From positions 1-64,000 of the forward strand of contig CAXHZN010000003.1 of NCBI GenBank assembly GCA_964022365.1: DNA of 64,000 bases, written 5' to 3'. Below, piece after piece: positions 19,552-28,656 of the stretch. The DNA is from CAJXJP01 sp964022365 (lineage in GTDB: Bacteria > Patescibacteriota > Gracilibacteria > BD1-5 > UBA6164). Numbering within the stretch: position 1 is the stretch's first letter; each line of letters opens with the position of its first letter. The position numbers and the translations under genes are program-made. The notes under the pieces are model-generated. The model was not told where the DNA came from. It made no database searches and was given only the letters and a program-made list of their open reading frames with translations.

Positions 19552-20100
19552 TTATTTTTTTAAACCTAAGTAAGCAAGTGGAGCGATAATAATAATTAAT
19601 CCTAAAAGAGTAATTAATAAACTTTTAGATTTATTTTCTTCAGCCGTAGCAATTGGACTATCAATATTTAATGCAGAAGCAAAGTGATCAGCAGCTCCAT
19701 AAAAACCTCCTTCAATGTAACTTCCTGTACCATTTGGTCCATAAGTTACAAATGGAGTTCCAACTCCAGATGGGTCAATTCCATGTTCAGTGGCTGCATC
19801 AATCATTTTAATACCATTTTCTCCTCTTACATCAATTTTATTAATGTTTAATTTTTCAAATGCATCATTTTTTTCTAAAAAAGCATCTAGTTTTTGACAC
19901 CAACCACAAGTTGGAGAAAAATAATAGTTATATACTATTTCTTCTTGATTTTCATTTGATTCTACATTAGAACCAGTATTTGTCGTTTCTGCTTGAGTTG
20001 TAACTGGTGCAGAAGTTGTAACAGCTTGGATTTCTTCAGCAAAAACTGATGAAAATTGGAAAGCAAAAAGTGCTAATAATAGTGCAGTAATTTTTTTCAT
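19552..20100 (-). CDS. Secreted, membrane-anchored thioredoxin-like protein
   Basis: A 182-residue protein with a signal peptide (MKKITALLLALFAFQFSSVFA), a Thr/Ala-rich spacer, then a thioredoxin fold with CGWC (C65, C68) and the cis-Pro segment VGTPFVTY. A C-terminal helix (SLLITLLGLIIIIAPLAYLG) anchors it. It probably reduces or exchanges disulfides outside the membrane and receives electrons from the CcdA protein four bases downstream. No TGA codons. Confidence 0.85.
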   Translation of the reverse strand: MKKITALLLALFAFQFSSVFAEEIQAVTTSAPVTTQAETTNTGSNVESNENQEEIVYNYYFSPTCGWCQKLDAFLEKNDAFEKLNINKIDVRGENGIKMIDAATEHGIDPSGVGTPFVTYGPNGTGSYIEGGFYGAADHFASALNIDSPIATAEENKSKSLLITLLGLIIIIAPLAYLGLKK

Positions 20101-20162
20101 ATAATATTTTTTAAAAATAAATAACCCAGTATTTATAAGAATATTGAGTAAAAAAACAAGTT

Positions 20163-20837
20163 TTATATATCATTTATTATTTGTGAGACTAGAGTGTCAT
20201 GAAAATCTTGATCATATTTTTGTAAATCTCCAAAAATAGTTTCAATATATGATATAACCATCATAGTTAAAGCATTTTCTTTTCAAATTCATCTACTTCT
20301 GAGATAAAATAATTTTTCATCAGAAATTTTTTCTATATTACATCCGTGCCCAGCTTGTACATCATTACTTCTTACTAAAAGTGTTGGGAAACCTCTTACT
20401 GATCATTTATCTCATAAGAAGATATTTGTTTCATTTAAATATCATTCTACTTTTTCAACACCATTATTGATTTGAATAATTCCATCTATATCAATAGAAC
20501 CTTCATTTTTAGCTAATGCAATAATATCTGTATCAATTTTTGATTCACTCGCAGCAACTTCACCAAATACTTTTGAAGTAATTTTTTTATTTTCTTGAGC
20601 TAATAAAAAACAATTTATTTTTGCAGATGATTTTTCACCTTTTGTAATAATATGTTTATTAAAAGTATTTTCTTCTCAAAAATATCCAAAATATTTTAGT
20701 TGAGCGTTTTCTTCTAAAATAATTTCTGATACTTTTGAATTATTATCAAAAAATACTGCTTGCACTCAAGAAGATATTATTATACTACTTTCTTCTACTT
20801 CAGAAATATTATGAAATCCAGAATCTGTAATTTTCAT
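20163..20837 (-). CDS. sufD: SufD-like subunit of the Fe-S assembly scaffold
   Basis: A 224-residue protein matching the C-terminal beta-helix of SufB/SufD, with VRSNDVQAGHGCNIEKISDEKLFYLRSRGI-type sequence covering 168-197. The HG pair matches the SufD histidine implicated in cluster formation. It is about half the length of E. coli SufD (423), lacking the N-terminal region. It would pair with SufB and SufC. Gene order and motif make the call good. Confidence 0.83.
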
Positions 20838-20895
20838 ATGTCTTTTCTCAATTAATAAATAATTTTATAAAATTTATTTTCTAAAATAGTATGAA

Positions 20896-21339
20896 CTATT
20901 TTCAGAATCTATCTTTAAGTAACCTTAATTTTTCTAAATCTATCTTTGGAACTTTCTTTTCAAATGAAAAACTCGTTCCACATCAACATCTGTCTTGAAT
21001 CTTCGGATTTGAAAAAATATATTTTTCACGTGCTCATTGTAAATGAGGGTTATCTGATTTTTCTCTGATTTTTGTTACCATTGCTCAGTCAAATTGCTCT
21101 TTATTCGCAGGAATAATATATACTTTTATTCCCTCTCACTTTAAAGGTGGATTATTAACTGGTTTTCATTCACTATCTAGATCAGGAAAAATGGCAACTA
21201 ATTCTAAATCTTTATCATCAAAATCCGTTTCAATATCAACCTTTGTCCCCGAACATCCAGCATCATAAAAAAATACGTGAATTTTTTTCACTCCTTTTTC
21301 CTGAAACTCAATTAATGTTTTTTTATCTATTTTTATCAT
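20896..21339 (-). CDS. A-type Fe-S carrier (IscA/SufA/ErpA family)
   Basis: A 147-residue protein with the three family cysteines: C29 in DAGCSGTKV and C118/C120 in DRCGCGTSF. It carries assembled clusters to apo-targets. It is longer than the usual 105-120 residues, with an inserted loop (about 55-68) and a basic C-terminal tail. It lies between sufB and the sufD-like gene. Confidence 0.85.
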
Positions 21340-21370
21340 GTTTATTTATTTTTTGACAAAATAATTTTTA

Positions 21371-22780
21371 TTACCCAATACTTCCTTCCATTTCCATTGA
21401 AATCAGAACATTCATTTCTGAAGCGTATTCGAGTGGAAGTTCTTTCATGATTGGAGATAGAAATCCATTTACAATCATTGCTTGAGCTTCTTCTTCAGAT
21501 ATACCACGAGACATAAGATAAAATAAATCTTCTTCGTTTATTTTTCATGCACTTGCTTCGTGAGCTACAATAGAATCAGCATTCCCTACTCTAATATCTG
21601 GAATAGTATCTGAAACTGATCTATTATCTAAAAGTAATGCATCACATTCAATTTTTGAAACTGATCCAATTGCTCCTGGTTTAATATCAACTAAACCTCT
21701 GTATGTAGAAATTCATCCTGCTTTTGAAATAGATTTAGAAACAATATTTGATGAAGAATTTTTTCAAATATGAATTACTTTTGCTCAAGTATCTTGATTT
21801 TGTCATTGATTTGCAAATGCTAAACCTAAATGATCGGCTTTGGAATTATCTCAAACAAGTACAGAACAAGGATATAACATAGTTGTATTAGAACCCATAT
21901 TTCCTCAAACCCATTCGATTACTCCAGATTCTTGAACAATTGCTCTTTTTGTATTTAAGTTAAATGTATCTAAACTCCAGTTTTCCACTGATGAATATCT
22001 CATTTTTGCATTTTTTCCAACAAATATTTCTACTCATCCAGCATGAAGTGAACTCTCATCGTACTTTGGAGCACTACATCATTCGATATAATGAGCTTCT
22101 GCTTCTTCTTCGACAATAATCATAGTATGTTCAAATTGTCCTCATGCTTTCACATTCATTCTAAAATATGATTGTAATGGTTCAGAAATTTTTACACCTT
22201 TAGGAATATATAGAAATGTTCATCCACTCCATACAGCGTAGTGAAGTGCAGAAAATTTATGATCATTTAAAGGAATAGATTTTGCAAAATACTTTTTAAT
22301 TAATTCTGCACGTTCAGGATTTTGTAAAGCCTGTGACATATCGTCAAAAATAACTCCTTGATCTGTTAATTCTTGTTTTAAAGAATGATATACTGTTTCA
22401 GAATCATATTGTGCACCTACTCATGCAAGTGCTTTTTTTTCTGCTTCTGGAATACCGAGTTTATCAAAAGTAGCTTTGATATTTTCTGGAACATCATCCC
22501 AAGTTTTATTATTCCCAGCACCTTGCGGTTTTGCAAAATAATAAATTTTATCTAGATCAAGTTTGTCTAGATTTGGTCACCATTTTGGCATTTCTCTTTT
22601 TTCATATAAAGCCAATGCTTTAAGTCTAAGCTCTAACATCCATTGCGGTTCTTTGTTAGAAAGAGATATTTGTCTGACTACTTTTTCATTGATTCCAGGT
22701 TCTACAGTTTCACTATAGATTATTTCATCTGAGTAATCCCAAGACCCTTCAATATTAATAGTTTGTGATTTAGTTGACAT
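21371..22780 (-). CDS. sufB: Fe-S cluster assembly scaffold SufB
   Basis: A 469-residue scaffold of the SufBCD complex. Conserved blocks include KALAGVGAQYDSE, VEEEAEAHYIEGCSAP and ECDALLLDNRSVSDTIPD, ending with FYLMSRGISEEEAQAMIVNG. Length matches the family. It heads the minus-strand run sufB, A-type carrier, sufD-like, thioredoxin, ccdA, scaffold, regulator. sufC lies upstream but is separated by two opposing small genes. Many glycines are TGA. Confidence 0.97.
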
Positions 22781-22820
22781 AATTATTTTTTTAAATTTAA
22801 ATTTTGAAAAATTATTTTTT

Positions 22821-22849
22821 TTGATATTATTTAATAGAAATTTTTATAT
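22821..22849 (+). promoter_or_regulatory. Promoter of the 22879 gene
   Basis: TTGATA at 22821-22826 and TTATAT at 22844-22849 with 17 bases between. Confidence 0.5.
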
Positions 22850-22878
22850 GAATTTCGCAAAAAAAAGGAGCAAAGATC

Positions 22879-23145
22879 ATGTCTAGACATAATGGTAATA
22901 CATCAAAGAAAGCCAAAGGTCAACATAAACAATTTTTTACAATCGATGTTGGAGGAAAGAAATTCCAAATACTTCCTGATAACCGTACTATTAAACCTAC
23001 CTCTAAAAAAAGACTAGGAGAAAATGATTATATTTCCTTGCTAAGAAAAGCTGGAAATATGGGAATTTCAGAAGTTCAAATAGGTAAATGTAAAAAAATT
23101 TCTCTTGCTGATTTCTGTAAAGTAGATACCTTTGCAAATGCATGA
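22879..23145 (+). CDS. Hypothetical basic protein, 88 aa, apparent TGA stop
   Basis: ATG lies eight bases after AAGGAG (22865-22870). The product MSRHNGNTSKKAKGQHKQFF... is basic and soluble, with one Cys pair, and resembles no ribosomal protein I know. All eight glycines are GGN. The frame ends at TGA 23143-23145 and a terminator begins about 10 bases later; reading TGA as glycine would carry translation through that hairpin and over the start of the next gene to a TAG near 23280. It is opposite in direction to the suf genes that flank it. Probably acquired from a standard-code genome. Confidence 0.65.
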   Translation: MSRHNGNTSKKAKGQHKQFFTIDVGGKKFQILPDNRTIKPTSKKRLGENDYISLLRKAGNMGISEVQIGKCKKISLADFCKVDTFANA

Positions 23146-23155
23146 TTCATATATC

Positions 23156-23187
23156 TAAAAAGTCGTAATTTTTACGGCTTTTTTGCT
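23156..23187 (+). terminator. Terminator after the 22879 gene
   Basis: AAAAAGTCGTAA and TTACGGCTTTTTT with one G-U pair and a T run. Confidence 0.82.
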
Positions 23188-23210
23188 TTTTTAAATTTTT
23201 ATTGTATAAT
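23183..23210 (+). promoter_or_regulatory. Promoter of the 23253 gene
   Basis: TTGCTT at 23183-23188 and TATAAT at 23205-23210, 16 bases apart, starting in the tail of the preceding terminator. Confidence 0.62.
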
Positions 23211-23252
23211 ATATTTTGAGTTATTAATTTTCAATTTAGAGAAGGAGATAAA

Positions 23253-23366
23253 ATGAAAAATTTTGCACTCGCAATAGTATTTGGTTTAGTTCTTGGTACA
23301 GCTTTTGCTGCAGTTCAAGGAGTAAGCGATTCTATACATAAAGAAATTTCAAGCAAATTGTCTTAA
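23253..23366 (+). CDS. Small secreted or membrane peptide, 37 aa
   Basis: The peptide MKNFALAIVFGLVLGTAFAA then VQGVSDSIHKEISSKLS has a signal-peptide-like helix with a possible cleavage after AFA. A strong Shine-Dalgarno sequence (AAGGAG at 23242-23247) stands six bases before the ATG. It ends in TAA and has its own promoter and terminator. Its three glycines are GGN. It forms a pair with the 22879 gene, inserted between sufC and sufB. Function unknown; a small envelope peptide or toxin-like peptide are options. Confidence 0.65.
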   Translation: MKNFALAIVFGLVLGTAFAAVQGVSDSIHKEISSKLS

Positions 23367-23378
23367 ATTTCTCGATTG

Positions 23379-23408
23379 AAGCTGAACTTTGGTTCAGCTT
23401 TTTTTTTT
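23379..23408 (+). terminator. Terminator after the 37-aa gene
   Basis: AAGCTGAAC and GTTCAGCTT with a four-base loop, followed by a long T run. Confidence 0.88.
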
Positions 23409-23410
23409 GC

Positions 23411-24151
23411 TTAAATATTTGAAAAACCTGATTCACTAATTTCTTTTGCTAAAGCTTTGTCCCCAGTAGCTTTCACTTCCCCATCTTTCATAACATATAC
23501 TGTATCTACATCGATATATTCAAGAATTTTAAAGTAATGTGTAATAATAATTAAACTATTATTTTCACTAGAAAGTTCTTGTAATAATTCAGCTACAGCT
23601 CTAAAAGCATCTAAATCTAAACCTGAATCAATTTCATCTAAAATAATATATTTTGGTCAAATTAATTTCATTTGAAGGATTTCGATTTTTCTTTTTTCTC
23701 ATCCAGAAAAACCAACATTTAAATCTCTATCTAAAAATTTTTCATCTATATGTAAAGATTCTAAATATTTTTTTATAAATCTTTTAAATAAAAATGGTGA
23801 TAATTCAGCTACATCAGCTTTGACTTGTTTGAGATGAATATTATAAATAGTTCTTAAGTATTCACTCAATTTAATTCCTTTTATTTCTGGTACATGTTGA
23901 AATGAAAGAAATAATCATGCGGCACTTCTTTCTTCTGGATCTTTTTCTAATAAATTTTCTCCTTCTATTGAAACTTCCCCTGAAATATGTTTATATTTTG
24001 GATGTCCCATTAAAAAACTTGATAATGTAGATTTTCCACTCCCATTTTTTCCGAGTAGACAATAATTTTTTCCAAGTTCGAAATCAAGAGAAATTCATTT
24101 AATAATTTCTTTATCTTCAACACCTACGTGTAAATCATTAATTTTTATCAT
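23411..24151 (-). CDS. sufC: Fe-S assembly ATPase SufC
   Basis: A 246-residue ABC-type ATPase that drives SufB/SufD rearrangement. Walker A is GKNGSGKST (34-42), the signature is VGFSGGEKRKIEIL and Walker B is YIILDEIDSGLD. The FSGGEKRK form is typical of SufC rather than of transporters. It is separated from sufB by an insert of about 630 bases holding two opposite-strand genes. Confidence 0.96.
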
Positions 24152-24459
24152 ATGTATTAGATTATTATCTTTTATTTTTAAACATTACCATTTTAGTAAT
24201 CTTTTGAAAAATGCAAGTATAATTTTTAGTTTTTTTATATACTCAAGTTATACACTTTCGCTTTGTGAAGAAAATGTGAAGAATATTAATTTCTTGGCTT
24301 AAATAAACTATTAAAATAATTTTGTAAATTGTCTAGTCAATTATAAACGCTTATTTTGACAAGAAAGAAAAAAAAGTTACAACTAAATATAGATGATGTG
24401 CTTTAAAAAGACAATAAAAATGAATTTTTAACATTTTTTTTACAAGTTGATACAATAAT
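24152..24459. other. Intergenic region between divergent sufC and rsmH
   Basis: About 308 bases with no credible ORF. It is very AT-rich and should hold the promoters of sufC (minus) and rsmH (plus). I see several TATAAT-like words but no convincing paired boxes and no clear IscR or Fur site. Confidence 0.4.
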
Positions 24460-25425
24460 ATGAACATTGAAAATATAGCCGATAAACATATTTCTGTTTT
24501 ATACGAAGAATTAATTTGAAGCATTGAGATCTTTAACAACAAACAAAATATTGTCGTAGATTGTACTTTAGGTATGTGAGGACATGCTGCTGGAATAATC
24601 CAAAAAATGAATCCTTGAGATATATTTATTGGATTTGATGCAGATACAAGAAATCTGAAACTCGCTCGAGAAAGGTTAGAATCAATAAATTCTGATAATA
24701 AAATTGAACTTATTCTGATAAATTCAAACTTTGTAAACCTTAAACAAGAGCTAGCAGAAAGAAATATCTTTGAAATCACAGGAATTTATTATGATTTATG
24801 ACTTTCTTCTCTTCATATTGATGAAGCTGAGAGATGATTTAGCTTTAGAGCAAATGGTCCACTTGATATGCGTTTTGATGCTACAAGTTGAAAACCCGCT
24901 TCATTTATTGTAAATGTTTATAGAAAAGATCAACTTATAGATATTTTTAAAACATATTGAGAAGAGCCTTTGGCAGAAAAAATAGCGCAAGCGATTTCTC
25001 ACCAAAGAAAAAAGAAAACTTTTGAAACCACTGATGATCTCGTAGAAATCATTGAAACTATTTCAAAACATCCAAGAGTAAAAACTCGTATATTTCAAGC
25101 TTTGAGAATAGAGACAAATAAAGAATTAGATTTTGCTGAAACTTCTATTCAAGATTCTCTCGATTTACTTACAAAAGGAGGAAAAATATTTGTTATATCA
25201 TTTCATTCTCTCGAAGATAGATTAGTAAAACAAATATTTAAAAAAGAAACCAAAGATTGTATATGTGATGATTTGATTTGTAGTTGTGGACATAAAAAGT
25301 CATTAAAAATATTAACAAAAAAACCGATTCTTCCTACACCAGAAGAAATAAAACAAAATTCGAGAAGTCGTAGCGCAAAAGCTAGACTTGCTGAAAAACT
25401 CACTCCCGCAGTAAAAAACTCCTAA
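24460..25425 (+). CDS. rsmH: 16S rRNA m4C1402 methyltransferase RsmH
   Basis: A 321-residue SAM enzyme acting on C1402 of 16S rRNA. It starts HISVLYEELIG and shows VDCTLGMGGHAAGI (motif I, with TGA glycines), FSFRANGPLDMRFD and SFHSLEDRLVKQIFK, all family hallmarks. It opens a short division-cluster remnant with the FtsL/DivIC-like gene, as in the conserved mraW-ftsL order. mraZ and ftsI are not adjacent. Confidence 0.95.
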
Positions 25426-25465
25426 TTGTTACCTCCTAACTCTAGCGAACGTGAATCCTAAAGTA

Positions 25466-25816
25466 ATGACTACAAACTTAAAAAATAACTTCTACTCAAG
25501 AAGAAAACAAGAAAAAGAAAAATTCCAAGTTTGAGTACAAACAACATATATAATTATGCTGTCATTCATTTCAGTTCTCCTACTGTATTATGTTTGGATT
25601 ATAAATGTTAATGCTACAAAAGGGACTAGTATTCAAAAACTAGATATCCAAATGCAACAACTCAAACTCGAAAAAGAATTACTCGATGTAAAAATTGCTG
25701 AACTTGAAAGCTTATGAAACATTCGTAGTGATGAAGATTTAGAATTAATGGAAAAAGCAGAAAATCCAGATTATCTTGTAATTCAAGATGGAGTAAACTA
25801 TGTATATAATTATTAA
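25466..25816 (+). CDS. FtsL/DivIC-like septum protein
   Basis: A 116-residue protein with a basic cytoplasmic N-terminus, one membrane helix (TTYIIMLSFISVLLLYYVWI) and an extracellular leucine-zipper-like coiled coil. This topology and its position behind rsmH fit FtsL or DivIC, which bridge early and late divisome proteins. The ATG at 25466 is chosen; an in-frame GTG lies 15 bases upstream. Sequence conservation in this family is low. Confidence 0.75.
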
Positions 25817-25849
25817 AACAAGAATTGCTTGCAATATCTTGTTTTTTTT
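25817..25849 (+). terminator. Terminator after the FtsL-like gene
   Basis: AAAACAAGA and TCTTGTTTT arms with an inner TTGC/GCAA pair and a T run. Confidence 0.75.
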
Positions 25850-25880
25850 ATAGAATTTTTTGTAGAAGTTCAGTATAAAA

Positions 25881-25926
25881 ATCCTCTGTGTCCTACGGAC
25901 ATCACTACCTAAATAAAGGCAAAAAA
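25881..25926. repeat. Second REP-like hairpin repeat
   Basis: CCTCTG-TGTCC-tac-GGACA followed by CTACCTAAATAAAGG. The hairpin plus the AAATAAAGG tail resemble a second class of palindromic intergenic repeat. It directly abuts the repeat at 25930. Confidence 0.6.
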
Positions 25927-25929
25927 TTA

Positions 25930-25982
25930 TTATAACCCATCCGGCCTACCGGCCACCTTCCCTTGAAAATGGAAGGTTAATT
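25930..25982. repeat. REP-like two-hairpin dispersed repeat, copy 2
   Basis: AACCCATCCGGCC-tacc-GGCC and CCTTCCcttgaaaatGGAAGG. It is the reverse-orientation counterpart of the element at 5181-5223 (GGGTT end, GGC stem, CTTCC stem in the same order). It lies just before recR. Confidence 0.8.
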
Positions 25983-25997
25983 CTATAAACTTACCAT

Positions 25998-26606
25998 ATG
26001 CCAGAAGCACTAAAAAGATTAATACAATCTATTTGATATTTACCCGGAATTTGAGAAAATAGAGCTACGAAGTTAGCTTTTTTTCTGCTCAATTCAAATC
26101 CAAATTTTGTAGAAAATTTATCAAATGATATTAAAAATATAAAAAATAAAGTTGGATCATGTGAAAATTGTCATGGACTGACAGATGTTTGACAAAAAAT
26201 TTGTAATATTTGTACATCAAAAAATAGAAATCCTCTCTTAATTGCCGTTGTTGAAGAGTATTTAGACTTACTTACCATCGAACAATCTGGATGATTTACA
26301 GGACAGTATCATGTATTAGGTGGAGCTATTTCCCCTATTAATTGAGTATTTATTTGAGATTTAAACTTTGAAAGTTTATTTAGTAGAATAGTTGATGCTG
26401 ATAGGAATATAGAACTCATCCTTTCTATGAATCCAAATATTGAATGAGAAGCGACTATAAATTATATAAAAGAAGAAATAGAAAAAAGAAAAATAAAACA
26501 TAAAGTAACCCTGACTCGTCTGAGTAGATGATTATCTTCAGGATATATTGAGTATGCTGACAATGTCACACTTATGAATGCTTTAAAAGAAAGAAGAGAA
26601 GTTTAA
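25998..26606 (+). CDS. recR: Recombination mediator RecR
   Basis: A 202-residue ring protein that loads RecA in the RecFOR pathway. An N-terminal helix-hairpin-helix (LPGIGENRATKLAFFLL) precedes a four-Cys zinc finger (CENCHG and CNIC) and a Toprim domain (LIAVVEEYLDL, YHVLGGAISPING). Length is normal. It is followed by a small coiled-coil gene after 17 bases. The leader contains the dispersed repeats. Confidence 0.95.
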
Positions 26607-26623
26607 ACTATAATTTAATTATT

Positions 26624-26812
26624 ATGTCAGAATTTGCCCCTGCTGGTTCAAATGCTCGTATGACTCCAGCCCAAGTGAGAAAATATGTACGTGATATGAA
26701 AAAAGCTCAAGATGAAGCAAAAAAGAAGCTCGAAGAAGCTGAAAAAAATTGAGAACTCAAAGAAGATACGAAAGAATTAGAAAAATTAGAAAATTTATTA
26801 GATGAGTTATAA
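26624..26812 (+). CDS. Small coiled-coil protein, 62 aa
   Basis: The product MSEFAPAGSNARMTPAQVRK... is highly charged and helical (KKAQDEAKKKLEEAEK), with one TGA glycine. It follows recR closely and is probably cotranscribed. No family recognised. Confidence 0.6.
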
Positions 26813-26912
26813 ATTTATCTTAATTTTACTATACTTTTTATAGTAAATTAAGTTTGTATTAAGTTTTATACATATATTTACATTACTATTTTATATTATT
26901 TATAGAAAAAAT

Positions 26913-27515
26913 ATGATAATTTATGGTTTAAATTCACCTCATGTAGCTAAAATAAGAGCTATATTAGATTTAAAATCAGTAAAATATGAAAGTGTAAGTG
27001 TTGATTTAAAAAATAAAAGTGAAGAATTTTTACAAGTTTCAAAAACTGGTAAAATTCCAGCAATAGATGATAATGGAATACAAATTTATGATAGTTGGAA
27101 AATTATAGAATACATAAATGAAAAATATCCACAAAATAATATTTTCCCAAATTCTATAGAAGAAAAAGTCATTGTTTACAATATAACAACTCTAGTAGAT
27201 AATATTTTTGATTCTCTTCGTGAAATTTATATGAAAAAATTTTGATTAATAGAATTGTCTGAAAAAAGAGAAAATGAAATAATAGAGCAAGTAAAACAAA
27301 AAATATGAATAATTTCTCAAGAATTATGAAACAAGGAATTTCTTGTTTGAGATTCACTGACTATATGAGATATTTATATAAGTATACTTGGGTATGTTAC
27401 AACATTCAAACTTGATATAGAATCTGGAATTTCTGATTGGTCTGAAAATTTTATAGATAAATTTATTCCAAATGCTTTTCCAAAATCTGATGAAAAAGCA
27501 ATAAAGAATATTTAA
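26913..27515 (+). CDS. Glutathione S-transferase-fold protein
   Basis: A 200-residue protein. Residues 1-75 form a thioredoxin-like domain with the GST pattern: LNSPHVAKIRAILDLK, KIPAIDDNG (cis-Pro) and the DSWKIIEYI helix. A helical C-terminal domain follows with the GDSLTIGDIYISI block. The catalytic Cys/Ser position of most GSTs is S8 here. Its presence in a reduced genome is odd; it may act as a thiol transferase or stress protein like SspA. Confidence 0.78.
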
Positions 27516-27522
27516 ATAAAAT

Positions 27523-27556
27523 AAAAAAAGAGAAAATTTAAATTTTCTCTTTTTTT
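27523..27556. terminator. Bidirectional terminator
   Basis: AAAAAAAGAGAAAATTT and AAATTTTCTCTTTTTTT, between the convergent GST and yvcK genes. Confidence 0.85.
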
Positions 27557-28541
27557 ATTTTATCCAACCATCAACTAAATCATCTATAATTGATGCTATT
27601 TTTTTCGAACTATGTCTCACAAAATCTTGTTCATGAAGCATATCTCTTTCTATGATTTTATATTTTGCATTTTTAAATTCTTTTATTTGTTTATCTTTGA
27701 GTTTTACTGGTTTCTTTCATTCTGAATCGTGATATTTTTTCACCATATAATCAGAAATATTTCCATTATTTACAACCACATAATCTAATACTCCTTTTCA
27801 TAAATATTTTTCGATAACATCTATAAAATCTTTTACTTCAAATCATGTAGTTTCTCATTTTTTTGTCATAATATTACAAAAGTATATTACTTTTGCATTA
27901 CTTTTTTTGATAGATTTTGCTACTCATTTTACCAGTAAATTCGGTATAATTGAAGTATATAAATCTCCTGGACCTATAACTATTATATCAGAATTTTCTA
28001 GAGCATTTTTCGCAACTTGGTTTGCTGGAACTTCTGGTTCTAAATATGCATTTTCAATACGTAGGTTCCCATCATGTTCAGGTACATCAATATTTGATTC
28101 TCCACAAACTTTTAAACCATTTTCTAATTCTACACAAAGATTTGATTGTTCCATTGTAACTGGAATAACTTTTCCATTTACTTTAAACATCTTATTAATT
28201 TCTTTTATTCCATCTCAAAAATTCCCTGTTATATCAGCAAGAGCTGTAAGCAGTAAGTTTCAAACAGTATGACCTGAAACTGAAGACTCTTTATCAAATC
28301 TATATTCAAAAAGTTTTCTTAAAATTTCAGATTCAGTTGAAAGTGCGAGAATTGCTCTTCTTATATCTCCAGGGGGTAACACTCAAAATTCATCACGAAG
28401 CATCCCTGTGCTTCAACCACTATCACTCATTGTCACAATAGCAGCAAGATTATACATCTCATTATTTCTTAATCCTGATAATACATTATAGGTACCGGTT
28501 CAACCTCCTATTGTCGTAATATTTACTTTATTTTGAAACAT
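27555..28541 (-). CDS. yvcK: YvcK/GlmR-family gluconeogenesis factor
   Basis: A 328-residue CofD-like protein. The glycine loop TIGGGTGTYNVLSGL, the VTMSDSGGSTGMLRDE block and IGPGDLYTSIIPNLLV mark the YvcK/GlmR branch, which binds UDP-sugars and steers carbon into cell-wall precursors. It is single-copy and next to alaS. The usual neighbours rapZ and whiA are absent. Confidence 0.92.
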
Positions 28542-28618
28542 TTTATTTTTTCAATGAATAATTATTATTTATTATAAAGATTTGAAAATATTGTAAAGCA
28601 GAAGAATAATTTTATGTT

Positions 28619-28655
28619 AAAAAAAACTATAGAAAAAATTTTCTATAGTTTTTTT
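28619..28655 (-). terminator. alaS terminator
   Basis: AAAAAACTATAGAAAA and TTTTCTATAGTTTTTTT with a three-base loop just after the alaS stop. Confidence 0.85.
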
Positions 28656-28656
28656 A

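Noticed and set aside
22879..23145. bL27 or other ribosomal protein
   Set aside because: A clear rpmA exists at 37993-38265 and the sequence lacks bL27 motifs; no ribosomal family fits.
24351..24779. 142-aa ORF on the minus strand at the start of rsmH
   Set aside because: It lies opposite the conserved RsmH N-terminus and is a shadow frame.
27907..28272. 121-aa plus-strand ORF inside yvcK
   Set aside because: The opposite strand encodes conserved YvcK motifs throughout.
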